Shown: piece by piece, positions 33,044-43,610 of the stretch
How positions within the stretch are numbered: position 1 is the first letter of the stretch
How the letters are laid out: each line of letters starts with the position of its first letter
Origin: an uncultured Thermoguttaceae bacterium
GTDB lineage: Bacteria; Planctomycetota; Planctomycetia; Pirellulales; Thermoguttaceae
Length of the DNA: 61,497 bases
Assembly: GCA_937951625.1 (NCBI GenBank)
Contig: CALFBP010000057.1
Span: 1 to 61,497 of the forward strand
Reading direction: 5' to 3'
Notes under the pieces: model-generated
Database searches by the model: none
The model's input: only the letters and a program-made list of their open reading frames with translations
Told to the model about the DNA's origin: nothing
Made by a program: the position numbers and the translations under genes

Positions 33044-34434
33044 ACTGCCTCGTCATGCTTTTGGCGTCAGTTGGAACTATCACCTCGCCCGGTACGGCCG
33101 CGGATCGGCCCAACATCCTCGTCCTGCTCACCGACGATCACCGCTGGGACGCCCTGGGCTGCGCCGGCAACCCCATCGTCCGCACGCCGGAGATGGATCG
33201 CCTTGCGGCCGAGGGAACACGGTTCGTCAACGCCTTCGCCACCAGCTCGATCTGCGCCGCCAGCCGGGCCTCGATCTTCCTCGGCCAGTACGAACGGGCC
33301 CACCGCTGCAACTTCCACACCGACTGCTTGCGGCGATCGCAACTGGAACACAGCTACCCGATGCTGCTGCGCAAGGCGGGATATTTCACCGGCTTCATCG
33401 GCAAGTACGGCGTCGGCGATGTGCCCCGGGGCAGGCCGCCGCGCGACATCGAGGGCAGCGAGGTTTTCGACCGCTGGTACGGGTTCTACGGCCAAGGCGT
33501 CTATTTTCCCAAGGAACATCCCGGCAAGCACCTCAACCAGATCATGGTCGAGCAGGCCCGCGATTTTCTCGCCGCCGCCCCGCCGGGAAAGCCTTGGTGC
33601 TTGTCGATCAGCTTCAAGGCCCCGCACTCCGGCGAGGGCTACGTTGGCTACCACGCGGAAAAGGACCTAAAATCGCTTTACGCCGAGGTCCTCGTTCCCG
33701 AGCCGCCCACCATGCGTTCGGAGTTTTTCCACGCCCTGCCAGAGTTCCTCCGCAAGTGCAATGCCCGCACCAGCTATTGGGAGCTTCGCTTCAGCACGCC
33801 GGAGAAATACCAGGCGACGATGAAGGACTATTATCGCCTGATCACGGGGGCGGACCGGGCCATCGGCCAGATCCGTCTACACCTGGCCGCCCGCGGCTTC
33901 GCCGATAACACCGTGATCGTCTTCCTAGGCGACAACGGGGACATGATGGGCGACTATCAGCTTGGCGGGAAGGAATTGCTCTACGACGCCTCGATCCGCA
34001 TTCCGCTTCTTGTCTTCGACCCTCGCGCGCCCAAGTCGGCTCGCGGCCAGAAGCGGACCGAGCTGGCGTTGAACCTCGACGTGGCCGCCACAGTGTTGGA
34101 CGCGGCGGGAATCGCGCGGCCCGCGGCGATGCAGGGCCGAAGCCTCTTGCCGTTGGTGCGGGGCGAGCACGTCGCGTGGCGCAAGGATTTCTTTTGCGAA
34201 AACCATTTCGTCCTGCCTGAACAATACTATCCCGTCATCGAGGGCGTCCGCAGCGAATGCTGGAAGTACGTCCGCTACCCGGAAATGACGCCCGTCCACG
34301 AGCAGTTGTTCGACTTGGCCAATGACCCCTTGGAAGTGAATGACCTGGCCCGAAATCCGCAATATCAAGAGGTGCTCTCGTCGCTGCGCCAACGTTGCGC
34401 GGAGCTTCGACGGGAGGCGGGTCACGGATCGTAG
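33040..34434 (+). CDS. exported type I sulfatase
   Basis: The product is 464 aa with a signal peptide ([21 protein letters not shown]). It is an arylsulfatase-type enzyme that removes sulfate esters, probably from polysaccharides in the periplasm. The N-terminal metal motif is [13 protein letters not shown] (Asp32, Asp33). The formylglycine signature is Cys72-Ala-Ala-Ser-Arg76, a C-x-A-x-R variant of C-x-P-x-R, so activation by a formylglycine-generating enzyme is expected; that enzyme is not in the window. Later motifs [16 protein letters not shown] and [17 protein letters not shown] are typical. The ATG overlaps the NtrC-type stop by 4 nt, tying expression to the signalling operon. Its stop overlaps the convergent metH stop by 13 nt. 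Exact substrate unknown. Confidence 0.92.
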   Translation: MNCLVMLLASVGTITSPGTAADRPNILVLLTDDHRWDALGCAGNPIVRTPEMDRLAAEGTRFVNAFATSSICAASRASIFLGQYERAHRCNFHTDCLRRSQLEHSYPMLLRKAGYFTGFIGKYGVGDVPRGRPPRDIEGSEVFDRWYGFYGQGVYFPKEHPGKHLNQIMVEQARDFLAAAPPGKPWCLSISFKAPHSGEGYVGYHAEKDLKSLYAEVLVPEPPTMRSEFFHALPEFLRKCNARTSYWELRFSTPEKYQATMKDYYRLITGADRAIGQIRLHLAARGFADNTVIVFLGDNGDMMGDYQLGGKELLYDASIRIPLLVFDPRAPKSARGQKRTELALNLDVAATVLDAAGIARPAAMQGRSLLPLVRGEHVAWRKDFFCENHFVLPEQYYPVIEGVRSECWKYVRYPEMTPVHEQLFDLANDPLEVNDLARNPQYQEVLSSLRQRCAELRREAGHGS

Positions 34435-37400
34435 CCCAGGTTCGGCGCCAACCAGCGTTCGGCTTCCGCGACGGTCCAGCCCTTGCGCCGTGCATAGTCT
34501 TGCACTTGATCGCGCGTGATCCGGTCCACGGAAAAATAGCGTGCCTCGGGGTGGGCGAAATAGAGGCCGCACACCGAAGCAGCCGGGTCCATCGCCAACG
34601 TTTCCGTCAGCCGTATCCCGGTATGATGCTCGGCATCCAACAGGCGGAAGAGCGTCCATTTTTCCGTGTGGTCCGGGCAAGCTGGATAACCGGGGGCGGG
34701 CCGAATTCCCCGGTATTTCTCGGCGATCAGGTCTTCGTTGGTCAATCGCTCCTCGCGGCCGTAGCCCCAATCCTGACGAGCGATTTGGTGCAACCGCTCC
34801 GCAAAAGCCTCGGCCAGACGATCCGCCAAGGCTTTGACCATGATCGCCCGATAGTCGTCGTGCTCCGCCTCGAATCGCGCGACCAGCTCGCGTACACCGA
34901 TGCCTGCCGTGACGGCGAAGGCCCCCAAATAATCCCTGCGACCGCTCTCTTTGGGCGCGATGTAATCCGCGAGGGAAAGGAAATGCTTTTGACCCTTGCG
35001 CTGCCATTGCTGGCGCAGGGTATGGAAGCAGGTCAACTCGCCGTGGTCGGGCTTGCCGTTGTACACCAGAATATCGTCGCCCATCGACGAAGCTTGCCAA
35101 AAACCGTACACTCCCCGCGCAAGCAGCAGCTTTTGGCGGACGATCTGGCTTAGAAGCTCTTGGGCGTCGTCAAACAGACGCCGGGCCTCGGCGCCGACCT
35201 TCGGGTCGTCGAAGATTTTCGGGTATTTTCCACGCAATTCCCAAGTCATGAAGAACGGCGACCAGTCGATGTAGTGGACCAGATCGTCGAGCGGATAATC
35301 CTCCAGCACTTTCACCCCGAGAAAGGCCGGTTCGTCGATCCGCACGGAGTTCCAGTCGGTGGGGAACCGCCGCGCGAGGGCCTCGGCGTAAGGCACGAGT
35401 TCGGCCTGCAATCTTTGCTGGTAGGCCGCGGCGAGGCGTTTCTGCTCCGCGCGATTTTCGGCGTCCAAGGCCCGCCGCGTCTGGGGCTGCATCAGCCGGT
35501 CGACCACACCCACGCTCCGTGAGGCGTCGGGCACATGGATCGTGATGTGTCGATAGGCCGGGGCGATCTTGACGGCGGTGTGCTTGGCGCTGGTCGTCGC
35601 CCCGCCGATAAGCAGCGGCAGGTCCATCCCGCGGCGGTCCATTTCCTTGGCCACGTGAACCATCTCATCGAGGCTGGGGGTGATCAGGCCGCTCAAGCCG
35701 ATCATGTCGGCCCGTTCGTCCAACGCCGTCTGGAGGATCTTTTCGCACGGCACCATCACGCCCAGGTCGATGACTCGATAGTTATTGCACGCCAACACGA
35801 TGCCTACGATGTTCTTGCCGATGTCGTGGACATCGCCCTTGACCGTAGCCAACACGATCGTGCCGCGGCCCTGTTGTGCAGCGGGTTCCTTTTTTTTCTC
35901 CTGTTCCATAAAGGGCATCAGGTAGGCCACGGCCTTTTTCATCACGCGGGCGCTTTTGACCACTTGAGGCAGGAACATCTTTCCCTCGCCGAACAGGTCG
36001 CCCACCACCTGCATGCCGGCCATGAGCGGGCCCTCGATGATCGCCAGGCAACTGGGATACTTCCCCCGGGCCTCCTCCACGTCCTGCTCGATGTACTCGG
36101 TGATGCCCTCGATCAAGGCGTGACGCAGGCGCTCTTCCACCGAGCCCTCGCGCCAGGCGAGTTTGGCCTTGGCCTGTTCCGGCTGCCCCGCCAAGGATTC
36201 GGCATAGGCGATGAGCCGTTCCGTGGCATCGGGACGGCGATCCAAAAGCACGTCTTCGACACGTTCGCGCAGCTCGGGCGGGATTTCCTCATAGATGTCC
36301 AACTGACCGGCGTTGACGATCGCCATGTCCAGTCCCGCGCGAATCCCGTGGTAGAGGAACGCCGCGTGCATGGCCCGGCGGACCGGTTCCGCGCTGCGGA
36401 AGGCAAAGGATACATTGCTGATCCCGCCCGAAACCTTGACTTGTGGAAAAAGCTCCTTGATCTGCCGCGTGGCTTCGATGAACGCCACGGCGTAATGGTT
36501 GTGCTCTTCAATGCCGGTGCCAACGGTCAGCACGTTGGGATCGAAGATGATGTCGGCGGGGTTCATGCCGACCTTTTCGGTCAGGAGTCGATAGGCGCGG
36601 CGGGCGATGGCCACTTTACGCTCGACTGTCACCGCTTGGCCCTCTTCGTCGAACATCATCACCACGCAGGCCGCCCCATATCGCTTGATTAACTTCGCCT
36701 GGTGAAGAAACGCCTCCTCACCCTCCTTGAGGCTGATCGAGTTGACGATCGCCTTGCCCTGGATGCATTTCAATCCGGCCTCCAGAATCGACCATTTGGA
36801 GCTGTCGATCATGAAGGGCACTCGGGCGACGTCGGGCTCCGCAGCCAAGAGGTTGAGGAAACGGGTCATGACGGATTCACCGTCGAGCAGGGCATCGTCG
36901 AAATTGATGTCGATGACGTTCGCCCCATTTTCGACCTGCTGCCGGGCCACGGCCACGGCTTCTTCCAGGCGTCCCTCGCGAACCATCCGCGCAAAGGCCC
37001 GCGACCCTGAAACGTTCGTCCGTTCGCCGATCATCAAGAAGGTGCTTTCCGGGCGGAGCACCACGGGCTCGAGCCCAGCAAAGGAGGTGTAAGGTCTGGG
37101 TGCTGGGGGCTTACGTGGCGGATGATCGCCGACCGCGGCAGCGATCGCGCGGATGTGCCCCGGCGTCGTGCCGCAGCAACCGCCGACAATGTTCAACCAG
37201 CCATTCGCCGCGAATTCACCCAGCGCCTGGGCCATCTGCTCCGGCGTCTCGTCGTAGCCGCCGAACTCATTGGGCAGGCCGGCGTTGGGATGGCAGCTCG
37301 TCCAAATGGGGGCTAGGGACGAAAGCTCCTCGACGTAGGGACGCATCAACTCCGGTCCCAATGCACAATTGATTCCCACGCTGAAAAGCTCGGCGTGGGA

Positions 37401-38225
37401 GATGGAAATCCAAAACGCCTCCAACGTCTGGCCCGACAGCGTCCGCCCGCTGCGATCCGTAATCGTCACCGAAACCATTACCGGAAGCCGCAGACCGTGC
37501 TTCTCGAAATAATCCTCGATGGCGAATAGGCAGGCCTTCAGGTTGAGCGTGTCGAACACGGTCTCCGCCAGCAAAAGATCGGCGCCCCCTTCGACGAGGG
37601 CCGCTACCTGTTCACCATAAGCGATCACCAGATCGTCGAAGGTCACGGCCCGATAGCCGGGATCGTTCACGTCGGGCGACATCGAAGCCGTGCGGTTCGT
37701 CGGGCCGATCGATCCGGCCACGAAACGGGGTCGTTTCAAGCGAGTCGCGTCTCCGACTTGCTGGGTGCTGGGAGTCGCACGTACACCAAGCGAGTCACTC
37801 ACCGCGCATTGGCTTTGGCTTGCGACTGACAACTGGCTTTCCCCCCCAATCGTGTAGACTTCCTCCACGGCCCTTCGGGCGCAGCGGACCGCGGCCAAAT
37901 TGATCTCGCGGACGTAATGCGTGAGTTCATAATCGGCCAAGGAGATGCGATTGGCATTGAAGGTGTTCGTGCAGATGATGTCCGCCCCGGCTTCCAGATA
38001 CGCCCGGTGAATCGCCGTAATATCGTCGGGCCGGGTGACGCAGAGCAGATCGTTGCATCCTTTCAATTCGCGTGGATGGTCGGCAAACTCCCGCCCACGG
38101 AAGGCAGCCTCGTCCAAGCCGAGCTGCTGGATCATCGTGCCCATGGCCCCGTCGAGGATTAGAATCCGCTGGCGGACGAGCGCTTCCAGAGAACTAAGTT
38201 GGCTGCTGGGACGATCTTGCACCAT
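34422..38225 (-). CDS. metH: cobalamin-dependent methionine synthase
   Basis: The product is 1267 aa and transfers a methyl group from 5-methyltetrahydrofolate to homocysteine through cobalamin. Domains in order: homocysteine-binding (about 15-385) with zinc ligands in INCALGP (near 287) and GGCCGT (near 350); pterin-binding (about 400-660, [12 protein letters not shown]); B12 cap and binding (about 680-905) with the cobalt-ligating His in GDVHDIGKN near 800; and the SAM-dependent reactivation domain (about 930-1267, [15 protein letters not shown]). Residues about 123-163 are an insert not expected from the family (see findings). ATG 38225 was chosen; the frame is open to a GTG at 38279, and neither has a strong ribosome binding site. 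No cobalamin or SAM riboswitch was recognised upstream. The 3' end overlaps the sulfatase gene by 13 nt. Confidence 0.97.
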   Translation of the reverse strand: MVQDRPSSQLSSLEALVRQRILILDGAMGTMIQQLGLDEAAFRGREFADHPRELKGCNDLLCVTRPDDITAIHRAYLEAGADIICTNTFNANRISLADYELTHYVREINLAAVRCARRAVEEVYTIGGESQLSVASQSQCAVSDSLGVRATPSTQQVGDATRLKRPRFVAGSIGPTNRTASMSPDVNDPGYRAVTFDDLVIAYGEQVAALVEGGADLLLAETVFDTLNLKACLFAIEDYFEKHGLRLPVMVSVTITDRSGRTLSGQTLEAFWISISHAELFSVGINCALGPELMRPYVEELSSLAPIWTSCHPNAGLPNEFGGYDETPEQMAQALGEFAANGWLNIVGGCCGTTPGHIRAIAAAVGDHPPRKPPAPRPYTSFAGLEPVVLRPESTFLMIGERTNVSGSRAFARMVREGRLEEAVAVARQQVENGANVIDINFDDALLDGESVMTRFLNLLAAEPDVARVPFMIDSSKWSILEAGLKCIQGKAIVNSISLKEGEEAFLHQAKLIKRYGAACVVMMFDEEGQAVTVERKVAIARRAYRLLTEKVGMNPADIIFDPNVLTVGTGIEEHNHYAVAFIEATRQIKELFPQVKVSGGISNVSFAFRSAEPVRRAMHAAFLYHGIRAGLDMAIVNAGQLDIYEEIPPELRERVEDVLLDRRPDATERLIAYAESLAGQPEQAKAKLAWREGSVEERLRHALIEGITEYIEQDVEEARGKYPSCLAIIEGPLMAGMQVVGDLFGEGKMFLPQVVKSARVMKKAVAYLMPFMEQEKKKEPAAQQGRGTIVLATVKGDVHDIGKNIVGIVLACNNYRVIDLGVMVPCEKILQTALDERADMIGLSGLITPSLDEMVHVAKEMDRRGMDLPLLIGGATTSAKHTAVKIAPAYRHITIHVPDASRSVGVVDRLMQPQTRRALDAENRAEQKRLAAAYQQRLQAELVPYAEALARRFPTDWNSVRIDEPAFLGVKVLEDYPLDDLVHYIDWSPFFMTWELRGKYPKIFDDPKVGAEARRLFDDAQELLSQIVRQKLLLARGVYGFWQASSMGDDILVYNGKPDHGELTCFHTLRQQWQRKGQKHFLSLADYIAPKESGRRDYLGAFAVTAGIGVRELVARFEAEHDDYRAIMVKALADRLAEAFAERLHQIARQDWGYGREERLTNEDLIAEKYRGIRPAPGYPACPDHTEKWTLFRLLDAEHHTGIRLTETLAMDPAASVCGLYFAHPEARYFSVDRITRDQVQDYARRKGWTVAEAERWLAPNLGYDP

Positions 38226-38295
38226 AGAAACTTCGTTCAGTTCACGCGATCTGCATGGGTCGTGGGCGGAAACGTCCACGTAGTAAATCTAGAAT

Positions 38296-38323
38296 TATTT
38301 AGCAATCCCGGGCAATCGAGCAA
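38296..38323 (-). promoter_or_regulatory. possible metH promoter
   Basis: On the minus strand TTGCTC (38323-38318) and TAAATA (38301-38296) are 16 nt apart. The inferred leader to ATG 38225 is about 60 nt, too short for a cobalamin or S-box riboswitch. Confidence 0.33.
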
Positions 38324-38647
38324 CTTCTTCCGATGGTGAGGTTTTTTACGCCTCATCGCGCGCGAACCGAACTCCTTTTCGTAAGTTCCTTAATGATAAC
38401 ATGTTGGGTTGCCAGCAAGCCTGCTTACAAGCCAGCGAAAGCCTTGAACAGGGCCCCATGAAGGGCGTTGGAAGGGTATCAACCAAACCCATCGCATGGG
38501 TGGGGGCTCATTGGTATGCTCCTTTCGAACACCGGCGTGCCGGGCACAGCTTTTCGCCGGACAACATTGCGTTGCCCTGACCCATCGTCCCTGCCGCGTT
38601 TGTGGATTCGTAGTTTACGCTTGCGTTGAATGGCGAGCCGGGGAACG
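38324..38647 (-). other. intergenic region before metH, no gene recognised
   Basis: It lies between the methyltransferase stop and the metH promoter candidate. It contains hairpins, including ACCCAT/ATGGGT with a 3-nt loop near 38488-38502 and CCGGCG (38532-38537) with CGCCGG (38555-38560), the latter with a nested GTGC/GCAC stem. None is followed by a T-run. No B12 box, S-box or SAH-riboswitch core and no tRNA could be recognised. Confidence 0.4.
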
Positions 38648-41020
38648 TCAACTTGTCCAAAGCTCGGAGACCCAAGCATCGATCTGGCCCTGCGTGTTTG
38701 CGATATTGCCGCCGGCGGCAAGAGTTTCATGGGCACTCTTGCTCGCGGCCGCCAGTGCCCGGTGAATTGCGTGTGTTGGATCATAGCGGCGGATGCGCAG
38801 GTACTCGAACATGCCTGGGCTGCCGAAGCCCTTTCCGCCGCGGACGCTGTGCGATCGGATCAGAAAGTCCACCGGGGCGCTGTTGAGGATGGCGCACAGA
38901 TAGTGGGCCTCGTCGGCCGAATCCGTGGCCACCAGGGCACAGGTTTCCTGGGGAACGATCGGGCGTTCCCCCAGGCTGGGATGATGGAAAGGGCCTAGCA
39001 CCGCTGCTCGGATGCGGCGATCCATGCGACGCCAGACCACTTTGAAGGGGGCCAAGGTGTAGGGCCCGACGTCGTACATCGAATAGAAAGCGGCCTGGGA
39101 TTGGTAACGTCGGTAGGCCGCCCGATGGATCAGCAGCTCCCGAAAACGGCTGAAATAAGCGTAGGCGTTCGGGTACTGCTCGCGGAACGTGTTTTCCGCG
39201 ATGCCCCGTCGCGTGGAGATGTCTTGGGGCAAGATCAGCCAGGCCGAGGGCCGGGCGGAAAAACGATCCACGTCGGTCCAGCGGACCAAAGGAAAAAGCA
39301 ACCCACGCTCGATCCGGTGTTCCACAACCTCGACGGGTTGCTTACCGCGATTGGCGAGATTACGGACACGGATCGATCGGGAAGCGTCATCCAGGCTGCT
39401 CTCGCTGCACAGCGCGACCCAGTAAACGCCATTCGCTCCGCCCGTGTTGGCGCCCAAATGGGCTTCGTAGTCCGAGGGTCCGATCCTCGTAAGGGTCGAG
39501 CCGTACCATCCATCCGAGACGACGAACCACGGCGAATTCGGCCGATTCGAATCGACCGGCATCGCTTGCAGGGTTTCCACGCCGCCCGTGGCGAGGTACT
39601 TGACGTAGGGCACGGGAAAGAGGGTCTCGCTCCCTTTTTCCAAGAGGATCGTAGCACTCCAGTTGGACGCGCCCGGAAATGGCTTGCGGTCCACAAAATC
39701 GTTCACCCGCAAGACCTTCAGCGGCTCCCCCTGGTCTCCCAATTGGAAACGGCGGAAGCCGTCGCCCGCTCCCCGGGTCTGGAAGACGGTTTGCGTCACG
39801 ACCATGGCCAGCCGACCGCCCGATTTCAGATAACGATCGGCCGCGGCGTGGATCATCAGCATCGAGAGGTCCTTTTTGCCGCCGCCGTGCCGGGCGTCGG
39901 TGGCCGAGAGCGTAAACAGGCCGTATCTCCGCCACAACGGCGCGGTGGCCCGGCGGAGATCACTGGGAAGGTCGTCCCAAGCGATCCACGGCGGGTTGCC
40001 CACCACATAGTCAAAACCCATGGTTCCGCCGGGCAAGGGCTCGTGGTGTCCGAGAATGGAATCGCCCCAAATCACGGGCACGTCGAACTGGCTCCCCCCG
40101 GAAAGCAAATCGAGAACAGCCAAAAGGTAATTTGCCCGAGCGGTAAGGACCGCCAAGGGATTCAAGTCGATGCCCACGATACCGACACGCATCACTCGGA
40201 GCAGCGCGGCGGCACCCGCGCCGTCGCGATCCAGCCGCACTGCCTGTTTCGATCGCAAACGCCGAATCGCGGCCACCAAAAACCCGCCGGAACCGCAGGC
40301 TGGGTCGAGCAGACGCACGTCCGGCGATCCCGTGTAACCGGCTTCATCCAGCAACTGTTCGACAAGCCACGGTGGCGTGTAATATTCGCCCAATGCGTGG
40401 CGAAACCGCCGCGGAAATAAGCTCTGATACACGGCCTGCAACAGGTCGCCCGGGCCATCACCGTCTTCCACGATGCTGGAAAAATCGAAGGCACTCCAAA
40501 CCTCTGCCATTGCCCGGAACCAAGAAGCCACCGCTTCCGTCCAAGCCTGGAGATACCAGGCCCAGAGGTCCTGTAAATCCGCCGCCGCGCCCCACCAAGC
40601 GAACTGGGATTCCAAATCCTCAAGGTCTTGCCGCAACTGGGCGTCTCTTCGGTTTGCGTTAAGGAGGATCTCTGCGGGAGGAGGAATCTGGCGGACCTGG
40701 GCGACGGCTTGCCAGACGAGAAACTTTACAATCAACGCGTAGTACGTTTGGACGGCAAACAACACGTTGTGCGGATCGGCGCCGTCGCCGTCTGGGTGTT
40801 TTTGGGTCAGCGACCGGAGGCCCCGTTCCACGCGGCGAGGATCGCTGCCGAACACGGCCCGCATCGCTTCTATCCATCGTTCCCTGGCCTTAACGACGGC
40901 AGTCGTATGTTGGCCATCGTGAAGCGATTCGAGGAATGCCGTCACGCCCGTCTCCGCGATCGGCGAGCCTCCACCGAAGGCGGCAGCGAGCGTGGCGGCG
41001 TTAAGTTCCCGTTTTCTCAT
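38648..41020 (-). CDS. Eco57I-like N6-adenine DNA methyltransferase, apparently solitary
   Basis: The product is 790 aa. Residues about 1-220 are helical and not recognised. Motif I of the SAM-binding fold is LLDPACGSGGF (near 240), IGIDLNPLAVLTARANYLLA follows, and catalytic motif IV is NPPW (near 341), placing it among gamma-type N6-adenine methyltransferases related to Eco57I/TaqI and type IIG enzymes. The C-terminal 230 residues probably recognise the target. No PD-(D/E)xK nuclease motif was seen in the chain, and no restriction gene lies nearby. It could be an epigenetic or anti-restriction methylase, or part of a defence system whose other parts are elsewhere. It starts 31 nt after the sialidase-like stop and may share its transcript with that gene and the TatD gene. 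Confidence 0.87.
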   Translation of the reverse strand: MRKRELNAATLAAAFGGGSPIAETGVTAFLESLHDGQHTTAVVKARERWIEAMRAVFGSDPRRVERGLRSLTQKHPDGDGADPHNVLFAVQTYYALIVKFLVWQAVAQVRQIPPPAEILLNANRRDAQLRQDLEDLESQFAWWGAAADLQDLWAWYLQAWTEAVASWFRAMAEVWSAFDFSSIVEDGDGPGDLLQAVYQSLFPRRFRHALGEYYTPPWLVEQLLDEAGYTGSPDVRLLDPACGSGGFLVAAIRRLRSKQAVRLDRDGAGAAALLRVMRVGIVGIDLNPLAVLTARANYLLAVLDLLSGGSQFDVPVIWGDSILGHHEPLPGGTMGFDYVVGNPPWIAWDDLPSDLRRATAPLWRRYGLFTLSATDARHGGGKKDLSMLMIHAAADRYLKSGGRLAMVVTQTVFQTRGAGDGFRRFQLGDQGEPLKVLRVNDFVDRKPFPGASNWSATILLEKGSETLFPVPYVKYLATGGVETLQAMPVDSNRPNSPWFVVSDGWYGSTLTRIGPSDYEAHLGANTGGANGVYWVALCSESSLDDASRSIRVRNLANRGKQPVEVVEHRIERGLLFPLVRWTDVDRFSARPSAWLILPQDISTRRGIAENTFREQYPNAYAYFSRFRELLIHRAAYRRYQSQAAFYSMYDVGPYTLAPFKVVWRRMDRRIRAAVLGPFHHPSLGERPIVPQETCALVATDSADEAHYLCAILNSAPVDFLIRSHSVRGGKGFGSPGMFEYLRIRRYDPTHAIHRALAAASKSAHETLAAGGNIANTQGQIDAWVSELWTS

Positions 41021-41051
41021 GAACCGCGATCGGCCCCGGGGAAGGCCGCGG

Positions 41052-42635
41052 CTAAGGAGCCAACCACTCGATGCCGTCCTTCGTTGCCCGGAACCGCTTG
41101 CACCGAATACTCGACCCCGGCCCCTCTTCGTAATAGACGATCAGCACCGAGCCATCCTTGAGATTGACCATGGACGGATAGGCGCCGATGTGCTGATCGA
41201 CCACGACATTTTTACTCCAGGTCTGGCACTCGTCGAGGCTGTAATGGAGGCTGGTGTGGGGGAGTCGATGGGCCAAGAGAATGATGTTGTCGCGGGTACG
41301 ATGGAGGTAAGGGCTGTGGCCGGGAAAGCCGATGGGCTGTGAGACGCTCCAGCTCTCGCCGCGATCCTTGGAAATCGAAAAACACATTTTGTCGCGCTGC
41401 ACGGCATACAGGGTTCCATCGGCGAGTTCGATGACGTCGGTCTCCGCGTCGAGACGATAGCCGCCATTCGGAATATCGACCACGCGCCAAGTCTTCGCCC
41501 CGTCGTCGCTGATGCCCACCGCGCCAAAGGCCGTGTTGCTGCTTTCTTTGTACAAACCGAGGATCAGTCGGCCGCCGGAAATCGGACGGATGGGCGAACT
41601 ACAATAGTAGTCTTTGGCGATAAGCTTCGGATCGGACCAAGTACGCCCCAGATCCGTGGATTCCACGAACCAACTCCCCAAGCACTCCCAGGGCGGCGAC
41701 TTGCCCTGGGCCTTGCGGAGCGAGAAGAAACTGCACAGCAGCCGTCCGTCCGGGAGTTGGACGATCGAGGGATCGCGGTCGTCGTCGGGGCCGTCGTACA
41801 GGACCTCGGCCTTGCTCCAGGTATGGCCTTCGTCCGAGGACGTGCAGTAGGAAATTCTTCCGCCTTTGGGCAACTGCTCGTTTGGCAAGGCCACGTGGCC
41901 GTAGCCAGCGTAGAAGACCGCCATGAGGCGGCCATCGCTCAACCGACAGACGTCGGGGAACGCCTCGTAACCGCCTGCCCCGGCGTCCTCGCACACGTAG
42001 CGAAACAGCGGCGCAGGCACGACCAAATCGCCCTCCGCCTTGGTCGCTTCGCCGAGGACCGTGATGTTTTTGACTCGGACCAAGCCTTGGCTGGCGTAGA
42101 ACCCGATCCGCCCCCGATGGAGCTTCGCGTCTTTGGCCTCGTAAAGCAGTTTGCCGTTCAACGAGACTCGGAGCGTGTCGCCTTGAGCGGTCAGTTCGCC
42201 CGTGTGCCAGGCGCCGGCTGGTTTATCCAAGCCGCTGGCTCGGCGAATCTCGTTCCACGACTGCTCGATATCGGAACGCACGAGAATGGCCTGGGCGCGA
42301 TCGAAATGCACATAGTAATAGGTCGAAGCGTCCGCCAAGCGGACCATGAACCCACACGCCAAAACGCCTTCGGCCGCTGGCTCGACGTAGAAACTGGCCC
42401 GCAGCGTCACGTCGCCCCACTCCCAAGGCAAGAACACGGCCCGGGAAGGCGCCTTGCGTCCATCAAGAACCAATTCGCCATTGGCGATCGAAGCCGTCGG
42501 ATCCAGCATCTTCCACTCCGAGGCGGCTTCGGGCGAAGAAAGATCGATCGCCAGTTCCGCGGCGAATGCACTCGATACCATAAGCGCCGCGAATGATATC
42601 ACGGCATGTCCAACCAAGTTTGTCAGCCAATGCAT
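41052..42635 (-). CDS. exported sialidase-like (BNR-repeat) protein
   Basis: The product is 527 aa. A signal peptide (MHWLTNLVGHAVISFAALMVSSAFA) is followed by a concanavalin-like beta domain (about 30-190). A six-bladed propeller domain (about 195-527) then carries Asp-box repeats: SSDEGHTW, STDLGRTW, SDDGAKTW, SKDRGESW and SLDECQTW. This architecture occurs in sialidases and related glycoside hydrolases. The catalytic Arg triad could not be assigned from the sequence alone, so the substrate may not be sialic acid. AGGGGGA upstream of ATG 42635 fixes the start; the frame is open to 42662. It begins 10 nt after the TatD stop, and the methyltransferase gene follows at 31 nt. Confidence 0.85.
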   Translation of the reverse strand: MHWLTNLVGHAVISFAALMVSSAFAAELAIDLSSPEAASEWKMLDPTASIANGELVLDGRKAPSRAVFLPWEWGDVTLRASFYVEPAAEGVLACGFMVRLADASTYYYVHFDRAQAILVRSDIEQSWNEIRRASGLDKPAGAWHTGELTAQGDTLRVSLNGKLLYEAKDAKLHRGRIGFYASQGLVRVKNITVLGEATKAEGDLVVPAPLFRYVCEDAGAGGYEAFPDVCRLSDGRLMAVFYAGYGHVALPNEQLPKGGRISYCTSSDEGHTWSKAEVLYDGPDDDRDPSIVQLPDGRLLCSFFSLRKAQGKSPPWECLGSWFVESTDLGRTWSDPKLIAKDYYCSSPIRPISGGRLILGLYKESSNTAFGAVGISDDGAKTWRVVDIPNGGYRLDAETDVIELADGTLYAVQRDKMCFSISKDRGESWSVSQPIGFPGHSPYLHRTRDNIILLAHRLPHTSLHYSLDECQTWSKNVVVDQHIGAYPSMVNLKDGSVLIVYYEEGPGSSIRCKRFRATKDGIEWLAP

Positions 42636-42645
42636 TTGAATCCCC

Positions 42646-43488
42646 CTAAACAACGTCAACAACAGTTTTTTCGCTCAATTTGTGGAACAGGGTCCTCGCG
42701 TTCCTGCTGGTCAGGGCGGCCAGCTCGTCGACCGGTTGGCCGCGAAGATCGGCAAGGGCTTGCGCGGTCCACGGCAGATAAGCAGGCTCGTTCCGTTTTT
42801 CTTTACCGCGCAACGGATGGGGTGTCAAATAAGGGCTATCCGTTTCGAGGAGGAGTCGATCCGGATCGACTCGCTTGGCCGCCTCGCGCAGGGCGATGAA
42901 CTTTTTGTTCGTGTACGTTACAGACCCCGCGAAGCTAAGGTATAAGCCCTGATCCAGGCAAGCCTGAGCAAAGGCCCAGTCGCCGCTGAAGGCATGGATC
43001 ACCCCCCGCACTGGTCCGCGTTGGGAGGCCTCGCGGAGCATGGCCAGCGTCTCCGCTTCGGCCTCGCGGCAGTGGATGATCACGGGCAAATCGAGCGACT
43101 GGGCCAATCGCAAGTGTCGATCGAAGAACGCTTGCTGCGTGTCGAACGGGGTGAAATCCCAATGCCGGTCCAGCCCGGTCTCGCCGATCGCGAGCACCCC
43201 TGGTTCCGTGGCCAAGGCGACGATCCGATCCCAATCGCCGTCGCGGGCCTCCGCGGCGTAGTTAGGCTGAATCCCGACGGCTCCGAACACGCCCGGGAAC
43301 GACTGCGCCAGACGGACCACCGCCTCGCTCGAGGCCGCGCTAATTGCCGGACAGATCACCGCAACCACGCCGGCGGCCCAAGCCCTCTCCAGCGCTGCCT
43401 CCCGATCTGCGTTGAATTCGACGCCATCCAGATGCGCGTGGGTGTCGATCCATCCTCCGATTTGCGAGCACGTTACAGAATACGTCAC
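42646..43488 (-). CDS. tatD: TatD-family metal-dependent hydrolase / DNase
   Basis: The product is 280 aa, a TIM-barrel hydrolase. Metal ligands visible: His17 and His19 in DTHAHLDG, Glu in AIGETGLDRHW, His in VIIHCREAE, His in HAFSGD and Asp in LLETDSPYLTPHPLRG. TatD proteins act as 3'-5' exonucleases on damaged DNA or in DNA turnover; that role is by family. The start is a GTG at 43488 without a strong ribosome binding site, giving about ten residues before the first strand. It is first of a leftward trio with the sialidase-like and methyltransferase genes, spaced 10 and 31 nt; the functional link is unclear. Confidence 0.92.
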   Translation of the reverse strand: MTYSVTCSQIGGWIDTHAHLDGVEFNADREAALERAWAAGVVAVICPAISAASSEAVVRLAQSFPGVFGAVGIQPNYAAEARDGDWDRIVALATEPGVLAIGETGLDRHWDFTPFDTQQAFFDRHLRLAQSLDLPVIIHCREAEAETLAMLREASQRGPVRGVIHAFSGDWAFAQACLDQGLYLSFAGSVTYTNKKFIALREAAKRVDPDRLLLETDSPYLTPHPLRGKEKRNEPAYLPWTAQALADLRGQPVDELAALTSRNARTLFHKLSEKTVVDVV

Positions 43489-43610
43489 GGCGCTGACCCT
43501 ATTGCTTGCGAAAGAGGCGATCGCCCGGCTCCCGGCCGCTCAAAGCGACGCTGCGTCACAGCGGACCCGGAATGTCGCCATGCCGCCAAACGATTCCGAA
43601 TCATGCGCGA

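Noticed and set aside
35535-36692. Rightward 385-codon frame antisense to metH
   Set aside because: metH is unambiguous on the other strand; the His/Asp/Gln-rich translation is a shadow.
38226-38647. Cobalamin or SAM riboswitch upstream of metH
   Set aside because: A GGCAACCC segment (complement of 38403-38415) recalled S-box RNAs, but the surrounding paired regions and conserved core were not found and no B12 box was present.
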